DNA of 64,000 nucleotides, from positions 248,001 through 312,000 of the forward strand of contig NZ_JARWAC010000004.1 in NCBI RefSeq assembly GCF_029846175.1. Direction: 5' to 3'. The translations under genes were made by a program, and so were the position numbers. Below are positions 51,856-60,193 of this stretch, piece after piece; position 1 is the stretch's first letter; every line of letters starts with the position of its first letter. The DNA is from Sphaerisporangium sp. TRM90804 (GTDB taxonomy: Bacteria; Actinomycetota; Actinomycetes; Streptosporangiales; Streptosporangiaceae). Below the pieces are notes generated by a model. It was given only the letters and a program-made list of their open reading frames with translations. It ran no database searches and was not told the DNA's origin.

Positions 51856-52193
51856 CAGGATCCGCTCCCGCCATGGCCGCCGAACCCGCCGCGGATCACG
51901 GTCCCGGACCGGGTGGCGATGTTCCCGGCCGCCGGCCGGGTGATCGTGCCGCCGGTCAGCCGACCGTCTGCGGCGCGGGTGCTGCCGTACATCCAAATGA
52001 ACGCGCCGCCGCCGCTGCTCCCACCGCCACCGCTGTTGCAGTGCCGGTCATCGACCGCCTTGTAGGAGCCGTCGGCCTGCTTGACCGCGCAGTCAGCAGT
52101 GACCTGCGGCTCGTCGTCGGAGCAGGCGGTGACCATGGCGATCGACAGGGCGCCGAGCGCTAGCAGGGTGACGGCTCCGGATGCCTTAGGCAT
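51855..52193 (-). CDS. Lipoprotein, YgiB-like partner
   Basis: A 112-residue lipoprotein: LLALGALSIAMVTACSDDEP holds a signal peptide and lipobox (VTAC, Cys near residue 24). After it come VTADCAVKQADGSYKAVDDR, a Gly/Ser-rich linker and a Gly-rich end with GGFGGHGGSGS. In E. coli and in several phages a lipoprotein of the DUF1190 type (YgiB) is encoded beside a YgiC-like enzyme; the similarity here is in position and architecture. ATG 52193. Confidence 0.82.
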   Translation of the reverse strand: MPKASGAVTLLALGALSIAMVTACSDDEPQVTADCAVKQADGSYKAVDDRHCNSGGGGSSGGGAFIWMYGSTRAADGRLTGGTITRPAAGNIATRSGTVIRGGFGGHGGSGS

Positions 52194-52554
52194 GGATCTT
52201 TCCTTTCAGGGGGTCGGGGGTGTCAGGCAGGTCACCGGGAGGGTTGTGCGTGACCTCGGGCTGGACGTGGTTGGCGTGGTCGGCCGGCATGTCCTGTCCG
52301 CAGACCTCGCACGCGGACACCGGGACGGTCTCCACGTCGGGGCCCGGGGCCAGGCGGATCGACCGGGCACAGTTCCGCTCGTACCGGACCAGCCCCATCG
52401 CCTTCAGGCGCCGCACGTGGTGGGTAGCCGACGAAGGGCCCCCCAGGTGGGCTGCTTCAGCGATTTCCGCTAGGGTCGGCGAATAGCCGTGCCGCGCGTG
52501 GAACTCGGCGATCGCGTCGAGGACCATGTGCTGCCGCGGCGTGAGGGCCTTCAC
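52186..52554 (-). CDS. LexA-type DNA-binding domain protein without protease
   Basis: A 122-residue protein. Residues 3-62 fit the LexA winged helix: LTPRQHMVLDAIAEFHARHG, YSPTLAEIAEAAHLGGPSSA, HHVRRLKAMGLVRYERNCAR. The Ser/Lys peptidase domain is missing; instead there is CEVCGQDMPADHANH, a short metal-like segment. It could occupy SOS-type operators without self-cleavage. ATG 52554, 4-bp overlap. Confidence 0.9.
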   Translation of the reverse strand: MKALTPRQHMVLDAIAEFHARHGYSPTLAEIAEAAHLGGPSSATHHVRRLKAMGLVRYERNCARSIRLAPGPDVETVPVSACEVCGQDMPADHANHVQPEVTHNPPGDLPDTPDPLKGKIHA

Positions 52555-52874
52555 CGGGCCACCTCGTCAGCCTTGAGGTGCGCCTCTTGCGCGGCCAGAT
52601 CCGCAGGGCAGACACCACACGGGTTGCCGTCTGCGGTAGGGCACGCCGGCGGCCCACCACCGACACAGGCGTGACCGACGGGCATCATCTGGTTCTCGTA
52701 GTCGCACAGCTCCCACGCCACGACGGGAGGTGGGGTTGCGTCCTGGGCGGCGTCACGCAGCACCGGTGTCGACCGGCTGATCTGCCCGCACCCGGTGCAC
52801 GCCATCTCCTGGCCGTCGACCACATGCTCGCGGGACGCCATGCACGGCTGGCACCAGACCATGAGGGCCGTCAC
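52551..52874 (-). CDS. Cys-rich hypothetical protein
   Basis: A 107-residue protein with WCQPCMASREHVV and CTGCGQISRS at the start, and CVGGGPPACPTADGNPCGVC at the end, at least eight cysteines. Two zinc sites are likely. GTG 52874. Function unknown. Confidence 0.78.
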   Translation of the reverse strand: MTALMVWCQPCMASREHVVDGQEMACTGCGQISRSTPVLRDAAQDATPPPVVAWELCDYENQMMPVGHACVGGGPPACPTADGNPCGVCPADLAAQEAHLKADEVAR

Positions 52875-53362
52875 GACGCCACCTCCGCCGGGGTCACGCC
52901 GCCCTTGTCGTCAAGCCACACCCAGCCGTGAACCCAGTGCCACACCGGGACATCGCCGGGAGCGGCGATGCCGTGGCGGATCTTCCAGCCCCGGGCATAG
53001 GCACCCTTCGGATCCGCTTCCACCGCGTTATGACAGAGCCGGCACGCGTGCAGATTGTTCGACGGGGTGTTGCTGTGCGGGTCCTTCGTGCCTCCCATGC
53101 CCTTCGCCATCCGGTGGGACGGGTCCGTGGCGCGGGCGTTGCCAAGGCAGATCACGCCGATCTCGCACATTCCGCCAGAGCGGATGGCGAGGATGCTCAT
53201 CACCTTGCGGCTGGGGCCGGTGCGGCGGGACCGCTTTGGCGTGGCGGTCGCACGCTCCATCACCCCGCCGCCGGACGACATCCGCGTCTTCCGCTGGAGC
53301 GGCTTCCCCGGCTTTAGCCCCGTCTTGGCCTGGAGGCGGGTACGCCGCTGAAGGCTGCTCAC
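52871..53362 (-). CDS. HNH endonuclease
   Basis: A 163-residue protein with a basic N-terminus (RRTRLQAKTGLKPGKPLQRK). CEIGVIC.LG near residue 70, DPSHRMAKGMGGTKDPHSNT, and NNLHACRLCHNAVEADP form the HNH and zinc core (H-R in DPSHRM, N in NNLHAC, H in CRLCH). It stands between RecT and the LexA-like gene and is probably a DNA-processing nuclease. Confidence 0.92.
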   Translation of the reverse strand: MSSLQRRTRLQAKTGLKPGKPLQRKTRMSSGGGVMERATATPKRSRRTGPSRKVMSILAIRSGGMCEIGVICLGNARATDPSHRMAKGMGGTKDPHSNTPSNNLHACRLCHNAVEADPKGAYARGWKIRHGIAAPGDVPVWHWVHGWVWLDDKGGVTPAEVAS

Positions 53363-54201
53363 TCGTCGCCATCCCCGGTCGCCGGGCCCTGCGGTGTGGT
53401 GTCCTGGTCGTCCTTCACCAGTTCCCCGGGCACGCTGTCAGGCTGCTCGGGTTCGATATCGAGAGCGTCGGGCGCCAGATCGGTGCGCACCGCCCCGTCC
53501 TGCGCCAACGCGCGTGCCATCTCCGCGGACTTGGGGATCAAGTCGAACAGCGCACGGATACACGACTTCTCCGCCATGGCGTTGTAGTCGTTCTTCCACG
53601 CCGGAGACCACGGGCTCTGCCCACGGTGGCGACGCCGTTCGACTTCCCGCCTGTCCAGCACGACGAACCGGTAGCCGCCGTTGACCAGCTTGGCGACCGC
53701 GTACCACTCCCCGGTCTCCTTGCCGCGTTCCCCCTTGGCGGGCTTGTGGCGAAGGAACGCGCCGAGCCCGTACTCGTAGTCGAACTCGTCGTTCTCGTAC
53801 ACCGTCTGCGTGTCGAGATACGCGGCCAGGGGGTGCTGCCAGAACAGGGTGGCCATGCCCTTGTAGCCGAGTTCGAAGCTGGCCTCCAGCACACCCTTGT
53901 TCTTTCGGGGGACGATGAACGCCTCACCCGTCGGGCCCGGCTCCAGCCCGAGTTGGGCGCAGGTGAGGATCGCGCCGGCCAGGGACTCGGCGGTGCATTC
54001 GGCCAGGTCGGGGTTCTTGCGGATCTGGGTGTAGGTGATCCGTGCCATCCGCTCGGCGGTCATGTGCGCCGGGAGTGCTTTGGCGATCTCCGGGGCCATC
54101 GCGGTGAGCAGGTCCCGCACCCGCGTTAGGGGATGCGGGCCGCTGCCGTTGCCCGCTTCTTCACGGTTGGCGATGGCGCTGCTGATGGTCTGGCCTGCCA
54201 T
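53359..54201 (-). CDS. recT: RecT-family single-strand annealing protein
   Basis: A 280-residue RecT protein: MAPEIAKALPAHMTAERMAR, TYTQIRKNPDLAECTAESLA, AILTCAQLGLEPGPTGEAFI, ASFELGYKGMATLFWQHPLA and the KNDYNAMAEKSCIRAL segment are family marks. It anneals complementary single strands during recombination. The C-terminus is acidic and variable. ATG 54201 with GGAGCC upstream. Pairs with the YqaJ exonuclease that follows upstream. Confidence 0.95.
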   Translation of the reverse strand: MAGQTISSAIANREEAGNGSGPHPLTRVRDLLTAMAPEIAKALPAHMTAERMARITYTQIRKNPDLAECTAESLAGAILTCAQLGLEPGPTGEAFIVPRKNKGVLEASFELGYKGMATLFWQHPLAAYLDTQTVYENDEFDYEYGLGAFLRHKPAKGERGKETGEWYAVAKLVNGGYRFVVLDRREVERRRHRGQSPWSPAWKNDYNAMAEKSCIRALFDLIPKSAEMARALAQDGAVRTDLAPDALDIEPEQPDSVPGELVKDDQDTTPQGPATGDGDE

Positions 54202-54202
54202 A

Positions 54203-55174
54203 TCAAGGCTCCTTCGAAAGACGCGCGGGGTTGAGCCGGTCCACGGTCGACTCGACAAGGCACGCCGCGTACACGTCGGGGTAGTCGCGCTTCAGCCGCT
54301 CACGGTCGATGTCCTTGCGGGGGAAAACCGAGCGGGAGCACACCTTGCGGTCCCCGGCGACGGCTCGTTTGCCGTCGCCGAGGATCTCTCTCAACTGGTT
54401 CTCGCACGCGTCCCTACGGCTCTCGGCATCCGCGAGATCACGCCGCGCCCGCTCGTAGTGGTCCGCCAGGGATTCGGGTACTTCGACCTCGGGTTCGTCG
54501 TCCTGGTCGACGGCCGGCCATAGGGACTGAAGCGCGCGGGCCGTGGCCGCGGCGTCGTCGATCGGCGGCGCGTCTTTGCGGTTCAGGCGGTCGACGAAGT
54601 TCGTGGCCGCGTCCCGTAGGAGCTTCACGTCCCGCTCGTCGTAGGTGACCAGGTAGTGACGGACCTGCTTGGAGTGCAGGAACAGGCACGACACGTAGCC
54701 TTCGGTCAGGCCGAGGGTGTCGAGCTGCCACAGCACCTGAGCCCGGTAGTGCACCGGGATCTCGTCAGTGCCCGCCTCGCCCCACCCCTCGTAAGTGGCG
54801 GACGTCTTGCCTTCCCACACCGCGACGGGGGCCACAGAGTTGGGCGACTCGTGTACCAATCGGTCCGGGGTCGCGAGCTGGTAGGGCCGCTCAGTGGACT
54901 GCCACAGCCCCGCGTCCCGCACGTGGAAGTGCGGGTGCGCTTCGGCGAACCGGTCAGCCACCCACGGCTCCAACGTCCGCCCGAGCGACATGGAGTCGTT
55001 GTCCCGGATCTGCGGCAGAGCGCCGAGCTTCCGCCAGTACAGGGAGTACGGCGACTCGTACGGCGACAGCCCGAGCAGCGCCGCGACCTCGGAGGCTGTT
55101 ACGCCTACGAGACGGGCCGTGTGCCACTCGGGTGTCCGGTCCATGCCGGGAGGCAGGACCAACCGTGCTTTCAC
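54203..55174 (-). CDS. YqaJ-type exonuclease
   Basis: A 323-residue PD-(D/E)xK exonuclease. EWHTARLVGVTASEVAALLG, LGRTLEPWVADRFAEAHPHF (E side), VAVWEGKTSATYEGWGE (catalytic E-x-K) and IPVHYRAQVLWQLDTLG (Q helix) form the YqaJ core; the last 90 residues are a charged coiled coil. It produces single-stranded ends for RecT. GTG 55174 follows GGAG; ATG 55145 is also possible. Confidence 0.93.
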   Translation of the reverse strand: MKARLVLPPGMDRTPEWHTARLVGVTASEVAALLGLSPYESPYSLYWRKLGALPQIRDNDSMSLGRTLEPWVADRFAEAHPHFHVRDAGLWQSTERPYQLATPDRLVHESPNSVAPVAVWEGKTSATYEGWGEAGTDEIPVHYRAQVLWQLDTLGLTEGYVSCLFLHSKQVRHYLVTYDERDVKLLRDAATNFVDRLNRKDAPPIDDAAATARALQSLWPAVDQDDEPEVEVPESLADHYERARRDLADAESRRDACENQLREILGDGKRAVAGDRKVCSRSVFPRKDIDRERLKRDYPDVYAACLVESTVDRLNPARLSKEP

Positions 55175-55398
55175 TAGTGGTCGTCTCCTTGGTCGTTCAC
55201 GTCGTCGTCGGCCCGGTCGCGCCGGTCCCGTTCGCGGTCGGCCTCGGGCTGGACCTTCGCTGCGAGGTCGCGGCGCCGCTGCTCTACCGGGTCGGCGACG
55301 GGCTGCTGCGGCCGGCCGAGCCACATCGCTAGGGCGATGACGGCCACGCTGAACAAGATGGCCGCGCCGATGGACACCGCTGCCTGTACGCCGCTCAC
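55174..55398 (-). CDS. Small membrane protein
   Basis: A 74-residue protein: one membrane helix (AAVSIGAAILFSVAVIALAM) and a highly charged C-terminal tail (RDRADDDVNDQGDDH). Coupled to the exonuclease gene by overlapping stop and start (TAGTG). Function unknown. Confidence 0.79.
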   Translation of the reverse strand: MSGVQAAVSIGAAILFSVAVIALAMWLGRPQQPVADPVEQRRRDLAAKVQPEADRERDRRDRADDDVNDQGDDH

Positions 55399-55694
55399 AG
55401 GGCGCCCACCTGCGTTGGGCCCGCGCCGGTCACCGCTACCGCGTCACCCTGTGGGGCGGGGAACTCGGCCGGCGCGGGAGCCTTGGGGAGGAGGACGACC
55501 TCGGCGGTGCAGCAGGCGTGAAGCTTCTGCGGGCGAAGTGCGCCGTCGACCTGCGCCCACGCCTCGCAGCACCGGCCCGGCTCACAGGGGCGGGCGTCTT
55601 CGAGCATCAGCCACACCGGGGGGAGCACGGTCTCCCCGTCCAGCTCGTACAGGCGAACCTTGTTGCCACGGTGGAGGTCCTCGAAGGCGGTCAC
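55395..55694 (-). CDS. Hypothetical protein
   Basis: A 99-residue protein: TAFEDLHRGNKVRLYELDGE, VWLMLEDARPCEPGRCCEAW, HACCTAEVVLLPKAP. Beta-rich with five cysteines, possibly a small metal-bound domain. GTG 55694. Function unknown. Confidence 0.77.
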   Translation of the reverse strand: MTAFEDLHRGNKVRLYELDGETVLPPVWLMLEDARPCEPGRCCEAWAQVDGALRPQKLHACCTAEVVLLPKAPAPAEFPAPQGDAVAVTGAGPTQVGAL

Positions 55695-56476
55695 AGCGCC
55701 TCACCGCCCGCGGGCTCCTCGCGACGGTTGGCGGTCCGCTCGTAGGCGATGAGTCGGCAGTGGATCCCCCACCAGGTGACGTGATGCGGACTCCGCCCGA
55801 TCTCCGTCCACTCAGCGTCCAGCAGCTCGAAGAACGCGTCATCGGCACAGCAGCCGCTCTCGCCCTCCCCGACGTACAGCAGCAGGTCGCCTTCGTAGGC
55901 GGAGAGCGCGTGAGATGCCCACGGGTCGCTGTAGCTAGGCCATGACAGCAGCAGCGCCCTGTCGGGGTGCTTGCCAGCAGCCGACGCGTCATCGCGCAGC
56001 AACGGGTAATACGGCTCGGTGATCTCGACGAACGTGTTGTCGGTGACGTCGTTCGGCTCGTAAGCGACCACGTCGACACCGGCCTGGGCGAGTTGCCAAG
56101 CCCAGTACCCCGAACCCGCGCCCACTTCAACGACAGCGCGACCGTTCAGGACCCCGGCGATCCATGTGATGTCGCCGGGCGTCGGGATCGACCACGAGTA
56201 GGTGGAGACCAGCTTCGTACGGCCGACGCTCAACCCGGCGTAGTAGCCGGTCGGGGTGATCCCGTCGCCCATCCACCTGTCGTCGATCGAGGGCAGCAAC
56301 CGGACGATCTCCCAGTACGGATTGCTCACCCCTTCCGGGACGACCTGGTCGTGGGCGGTACCGGCGATGATGAACTGATCGCGATGCCTCAGGTAGTCGA
56401 ACTCGCCGTTCTCCACGTAGGCGCGGATCTCCGCGAGGGTCACGCCGAGGGCGTCCATGTCGATCTGTGTGGTCAC
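55691..56476 (-). CDS. SAM-dependent methyltransferase
   Basis: A 261-residue class I methyltransferase. AVVEVGAGSGYWAWQLAQAG near residue 121 is the SAM loop and VVAYEPNDVT ends strand 2. The last 100 residues contain SYSDPWASHALSAYEGDLLL and a Cys-rich ESGCCADDAFFELLDAEW. The N-terminal part is acidic (VTLAEIRAYVENGEFDYLRH). Substrate unknown. GTG 56476, 4-bp overlap. Confidence 0.87.
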   Translation of the reverse strand: MTTQIDMDALGVTLAEIRAYVENGEFDYLRHRDQFIIAGTAHDQVVPEGVSNPYWEIVRLLPSIDDRWMGDGITPTGYYAGLSVGRTKLVSTYSWSIPTPGDITWIAGVLNGRAVVEVGAGSGYWAWQLAQAGVDVVAYEPNDVTDNTFVEITEPYYPLLRDDASAAGKHPDRALLLSWPSYSDPWASHALSAYEGDLLLYVGEGESGCCADDAFFELLDAEWTEIGRSPHHVTWWGIHCRLIAYERTANRREEPAGGEAL

Positions 56477-56859
56477 CGGTCCACGTCCTCTCCGGTGTGC
56501 TGTGCGACGTGCGCGGCTTTGGTGAGCGCGTCGAACACCTCGGCGTCGCTGGCGCGGTCTGACCAGTCCCCCAGCAGCCCGACCAGCTCCCGGACGCTCA
56601 GCGCGTCGACTTCGGCCAGCGGAGCCACCACCCGACCAACCGTGCGGGCCGCCTCGATGAGGACCCGGTCGACAGGGGTGATCTCCTCCGGGGTGGCGCG
56701 CCACAGCCCGACCCACGTGTCCGGTTCCAAACCCACGGCGACGGCCAGCGCGCCGCACACATCTACGGACCCGTCGACCAACTCGTAGTGGCCACGGCAC
56801 CGGCCATGCCGCTCCAGCACCGGGATTGCTGCGTTGAGGAGGTTCTCGACGGTCTTCAC
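56473..56859 (-). CDS. DUF6197 family protein
   Basis: A 128-residue protein with the DUF6197 pattern: TVENLLNAAIPVLERHGRCR, GSVDVCGALAVAVGLEPDTW and a helical end. The family is common in actinobacterial phages and plasmids, function unknown. GTG 56859 with GGAGG 7 nt upstream. Confidence 0.88.
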   Translation of the reverse strand: MKTVENLLNAAIPVLERHGRCRGHYELVDGSVDVCGALAVAVGLEPDTWVGLWRATPEEITPVDRVLIEAARTVGRVVAPLAEVDALSVRELVGLLGDWSDRASDAEVFDALTKAAHVAQHTGEDVDR

Positions 56860-57353
56860 GCCGTCACCTCCGCGGCCTGCTCGGGCTTCACGAAGCGGGC
56901 GTTGTCCGGGTAGCGGTCTCGCCACTTCGGAGGAATGACGCCCTGATGCCATAGATCCCGGGTTGCCACCGTCCGACCGTCGAAGAACTCGACGTCGAAC
57001 CGGCGGCCTCCGAAACCTCGGGACGGACCAGTGCCATCGCCGATGAGGTAGTGCTCCCCATCGATGACGACCCGCCGGGTTGGATCGTCCCGGTCTCTGA
57101 ACCCGCCCGGCCCCCAGTAGTCGTCGTGATCCTCGCGGCCCTCGGAGACGGTCACAGTGATGGCGTAAGCCTTGCTGCCGCCGTCTGGCTGCGACACCGT
57201 GTAGACCGAGGTCACGTGGGTGGTGGCACCGTCCTTCGTGAACTCGCCAGCGGTTCGACTGGTGCCTGGCGTCTCCTGCGGCAGTTCCTTGATGACTGCG
57301 AGAACTCCAGCCCAGAGAGCGCCGTTGACGGACTCATTGCTGTTGCTTGTCAC
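56856..57353 (-). CDS. Hypothetical protein
   Basis: A 165-residue protein: LWAGVLAVIKELPQETPGTS, HVTSVYTVSQPDGGSKAYAI, TVTVSEGREDHDDYWGPGGF and RRFDVEFFDGRTVATRDLWH. Alternating beta strands suggest a small soluble barrel or sandwich. GTG 57353. Function unknown. Confidence 0.8.
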   Translation of the reverse strand: MTSNSNESVNGALWAGVLAVIKELPQETPGTSRTAGEFTKDGATTHVTSVYTVSQPDGGSKAYAITVTVSEGREDHDDYWGPGGFRDRDDPTRRVVIDGEHYLIGDGTGPSRGFGGRRFDVEFFDGRTVATRDLWHQGVIPPKWRDRYPDNARFVKPEQAAEVTA

Positions 57354-57823
57354 GCCGTCACCTCCGAGGGGACGACCTCGACCAGGCGGGCCACCAGGGC
57401 GAGGAACGCCGGGCAGGCCGCCATGTACGCTGCTTCACGCGCCGTAGCTGGGCTGTCGGGCCACGCCCCCCGGCACGCCGCCACGCTGAGAAGGCCAGGC
57501 GTGCTGGCCTCGTACGCGGCGACGATGTCCCACGCCGCGTCGTTGTGCTGGGTCAAGTGCCACCCGTCGAGCGGGCACACGTCCGGCATCAGGCACCACC
57601 GGGCGTGCAGCCACTCCCGGGCGGCCCGGAACCGCAACTCACGGGCCGCGTTCAGGGCGACGGTCACCCACGGGTCCAGGACGTCACCACAGTCCACGAC
57701 GAGCCGGGCATCCCGGTACAGGCCTACGAGTTCTAGGGTCGGCATGCTGCGGATGTGGTCTTCCGCGGGAAGCGACTGGTCGAAGGGGCCCATGGCTGCG
57801 GGGGCGAGCTGCTGGGCGGTCAC
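57350..57823 (-). CDS. Hypothetical protein
   Basis: A 157-residue, mostly helical protein: MPTLELVGLYRDARLVVDCG, ALNAARELRFRAAREWLHAR and CLMPDVCPLDGWHLTQHNDA, with a Cys/His pair and a helical end. Coupled on both sides. Function unknown. Confidence 0.78.
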   Translation of the reverse strand: MTAQQLAPAAMGPFDQSLPAEDHIRSMPTLELVGLYRDARLVVDCGDVLDPWVTVALNAARELRFRAAREWLHARWCLMPDVCPLDGWHLTQHNDAAWDIVAAYEASTPGLLSVAACRGAWPDSPATAREAAYMAACPAFLALVARLVEVVPSEVTA

Positions 57824-58038
57824 CTGGGGCCTCCGGCGTGCTCGGGGCAGTAGTCGATCGGTGAGCGGGAGCCCTTACCTCGGTTCGGGGGAACGTCCCA
57901 TCCCGCGTCGCGGGCCGCGACGCGGGCGGAGTGGGCATGTCTCCGCCCGAACTCGCTTGAGGGGGTGAAGACAGCGCCGCAGTCCGGGCTGTCGCAGCGC
58001 ACGACGTAGACCGGCGGCTGAGCTTCGTGGGTGCTCAT
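57820..58038 (-). CDS. Small zinc-ribbon protein
   Basis: A 72-residue protein: VVRCDSPDCGAVFTPSSEFG at the start, then helices and IDYCPEHAGGPR at the end, a C-x4-C ... C-x2-H site. This resembles the small C2CH zinc ribbons of actinobacterial phages. ATG 58038. Function unknown. Confidence 0.8.
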   Translation of the reverse strand: MSTHEAQPPVYVVRCDSPDCGAVFTPSSEFGRRHAHSARVAARDAGWDVPPNRGKGSRSPIDYCPEHAGGPR

Positions 58039-58304
58039 GCGACGCCCCCGGCCTGCTCCACCTTGTGGACCGCGTACCCGGTGGCCTCACGGAACCCGTC
58101 TACGGCCACCGCGTGCAGCGCCACCGTGGACGAGTCACCGTCACCGACGCGCACCCACTCCCAGCGCTGGCCATCACCGGGCCCGCCGTCGGCCTCGGCC
58201 AGCTCTTCGGCGTGCGCGCGGGCGACGTCCTCGCGGGCGGCGGTGTCGATCTGCTGCCCCTCGAAGGTGACGAGGTACGCGACGCCTCGGTCTGATGTGG
58301 CCAT
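58035..58304 (-). CDS. Hypothetical protein
   Basis: An 89-residue protein: GVAYLVTFEGQQIDTAARED, then AHAEELAEADGGPGDGQRWE and WVRVGDGDSSTVALHAVAVD. A strand-helix-strand pattern, soluble. ATG 58304 is next to a GTG at 58307; either may be used. Function unknown. Confidence 0.78.
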   Translation of the reverse strand: MATSDRGVAYLVTFEGQQIDTAAREDVARAHAEELAEADGGPGDGQRWEWVRVGDGDSSTVALHAVAVDGFREATGYAVHKVEQAGGVA

Positions 58305-58510
58305 CACGCAGCCCTCCGCTCAGCGGAGAGAACAGTGATGTCCCTGGCCAGCACAGCAGTCAAAGGCCCGTCGTCCACCTGGACGTACACCACCAGCTCA
58401 CCCCGAAGGGTCGTGGTCCTGTACGCGGTGCCCTTACGGCCCTGGCGGTCACGAACCCGGGCGGGCCCATTCCCGAGCTGCATCTGGAGGTAGGTCTCGC
58501 GGACGCTCAC
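58304..58510 (-). CDS. Small hypothetical protein
   Basis: A 68-residue beta-rich basic protein: SVRETYLQMQLGNGPARVRD, then TAYRTTTLRGELVVYVQVDD. GTG 58510 and the stop overlap both neighbours by four or two bases. The longer open frame upstream is antisense-like. Function unknown. Confidence 0.72.
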   Translation of the reverse strand: MSVRETYLQMQLGNGPARVRDRQGRKGTAYRTTTLRGELVVYVQVDDGPLTAVLARDITVLSAERRAA

Positions 58511-59145
58511 TGCGCCACCCCCGCCGGGGTCTCGACGGCCTGCTTGGCGGCGTCGTACTGGGCGATGCCCCAGACGATCCCGTGGAGCGCCCACAGGAAC
58601 CACCAGTGGAAGTCCTGAAGCTCCCACTCCCAGGTGTCCTGAAATCGGAACGGCTCCCCAGCCACCTCTTCGGGGAGATACTCGAAGTCGTTCAGAGCTG
58701 CGCGGGCGCCATCCTCGTACTCAGTGTTGTACTCAGCGAGTACGCCGTTGACGTGCTCGTCCCACGCCTTCGTCACGCCCGGATAGTCCTTCTCGACGTC
58801 CGCGAGATCGGCCGCGACCTGCTGATCGAAGACGTCCTTCGAGTACGTTCGGGTCGCATCCCTGTGGGAGGTCAGCTTCTCCGCCCAGTAGGAGGGGCTG
58901 ATGTGGCCGACCGGCCCCCGGAAGAAGGCGAACATGTCGTCGAGGCGGTCGAAGACGAAGCTCTCACCGTCGCCCCGGAAGATCAGCGCGTGAGGCACCG
59001 TGATCAGGTCAAACCAGTAAGAGCCGCTGCCCGGCTTCTGGAACCTCAGGTGCCGATACAGGCCGTCGTCGTGGCGGACCGTCATCGTGTGCTCAGCGGT
59101 CTCGCGGGCGAACCGCTCTGCGATGCCCTGGTAGCGGTCGCTCAT
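58507..59145 (-). CDS. Hypothetical protein
   Basis: A 212-residue protein rich in Trp/Phe/Tyr: GSGSYWFDLITVPHALIFRG, DDMFAFFRGPVGHISPSYWA and FQDTWEWELQDFHWWFLWAL. I recognise the general pattern from actinophages but no function is assigned. The high aromatic content near the C-terminus could be a membrane-near or dimer surface. ATG 59145, 4-bp overlap. Confidence 0.82.
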   Translation of the reverse strand: MSDRYQGIAERFARETAEHTMTVRHDDGLYRHLRFQKPGSGSYWFDLITVPHALIFRGDGESFVFDRLDDMFAFFRGPVGHISPSYWAEKLTSHRDATRTYSKDVFDQQVAADLADVEKDYPGVTKAWDEHVNGVLAEYNTEYEDGARAALNDFEYLPEEVAGEPFRFQDTWEWELQDFHWWFLWALHGIVWGIAQYDAAKQAVETPAGVAQ

Positions 59146-59570
59146 CGGGCCACCGCCGGGGTCTCGGCGTTCACGGGCAGGTCGAACACCAACGTGTACT
59201 CGACCTGCTCAACCATCCCGGTCACCCGCTGGGCGAACACCCGGTCGATCTCGGTGTACACATGCACGTGCACCGGACCGAAGAACAGGTCCACACCACC
59301 GAAGTCCTTGGTCCGGCACTGCCTGACCACCCCGCCCGCGTCCACGCACGCCCTGGCCGCGGTCACCATGAACTCGACCGCGTCAACGGGCTCGCCCAGG
59401 TAGGCCAACATGCGGTGCGACCCGGTATCGAGAGCGGCCCGCTCGGCGACCTTCGGGTTCACCGCCAGGAACGCGGCGACGTCACCCCAGCCCCGGCACA
59501 TCGCTGCGGCCTCGGAGACCGACGTCGGGGTTTCGGGGCGGGTCTGGTTCTCGTCTAATGTGGTGGCCAT
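59142..59570 (-). CDS. Hypothetical protein
   Basis: A 142-residue protein: SVSEAAAMCRGWGDVAAFLA, EPVDAVEFMVTAARACVDAG and GVDLFFGPVHVHVYTEIDRV, an alpha/beta arrangement. It is the first gene right of the spacer 59571-59665. ATG 59570; Shine-Dalgarno is weak. Function unknown. Confidence 0.78.
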   Translation of the reverse strand: MATTLDENQTRPETPTSVSEAAAMCRGWGDVAAFLAVNPKVAERAALDTGSHRMLAYLGEPVDAVEFMVTAARACVDAGGVVRQCRTKDFGGVDLFFGPVHVHVYTEIDRVFAQRVTGMVEQVEYTLVFDLPVNAETPAVAR

Positions 59571-59665
59571 CAGCCGCCACTTCCTTCCTGCTTTGGATCT
59601 GGTGTGTGGTGGGTTGAGATGGCCCGGCCGGTGCAGTCGGCTCGGGCCATCGAACGTTCAGGACT

Positions 59666-60193
59666 TCAGATGGCTTCAGGGAGCGTGTCGAGCGCGAGAG
59701 TGTCCGGATCAAGCCGCAGCTCCGCGCACACATCCGCCAAGGTCGGAAGCTTCATCAACTGCTTGTCCGACTTGAGCAACGCGGCGAGCTGCATGCGAAT
59801 CGCGTTGCTCTCAGCGCGACCATCGACAACCGCCGCCTCACGGAACACGGCCTCGACGAACTGAGCCGGCGTCGCTTCGACCCAGAGCACGCCCTGTCGA
59901 GCTCCGTCCGATCTACGGACTGACATGCTCGGGCTGATGAGTCGCCCCGAGGTGACGGAAACGCCCCGAGCGATGAGACGCTCGTTTCGGCGCTGAGCCT
60001 CCCGTCGAGTCCTCACGGTGTTGACGTAGGAGCCGAGCGCGGCTTCAAGACGCGAGTCGATCCACGCGTTGATCTCGGGGTCGTCATGCTCGGCGGCCAG
60101 CTTGATGAACTCGGCACCCCAGATGGCTTTGTCCGCTCCGGGGTGCAGTCCGAGCACCATCTCGGCGATGCCCTGCTTCAGTTCCTCGCTCAT
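59666..60193 (-). CDS. Hypothetical helical protein
   Basis: A 175-residue helical protein: LKQGIAEMVLGLHPGADKAI, EINAWIDSRLEAALGSYVNT and TLADVCAELRLDPDTLALD. The last section resembles a small HTH-like helix pair, but no clear DNA-binding signature. ATG 60193, 4-bp overlap. Function unknown. Confidence 0.8.
   Translation of the reverse strand: MSEELKQGIAEMVLGLHPGADKAIWGAEFIKLAAEHDDPEINAWIDSRLEAALGSYVNTVRTRREAQRRNERLIARGVSVTSGRLISPSMSVRRSDGARQGVLWVEATPAQFVEAVFREAAVVDGRAESNAIRMQLAALLKSDKQLMKLPTLADVCAELRLDPDTLALDTLPEAI

Noticed and set aside
50716-52065. 449-codon open frame on the plus strand
   Set aside because: Antisense to the YgiC-like gene, with no start signal and a shadow-like composition.
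52795-54129. 444-codon open frame on the plus strand
   Set aside because: Antisense to the HNH and RecT genes; its Arg/Gly-rich start has no Shine-Dalgarno site.
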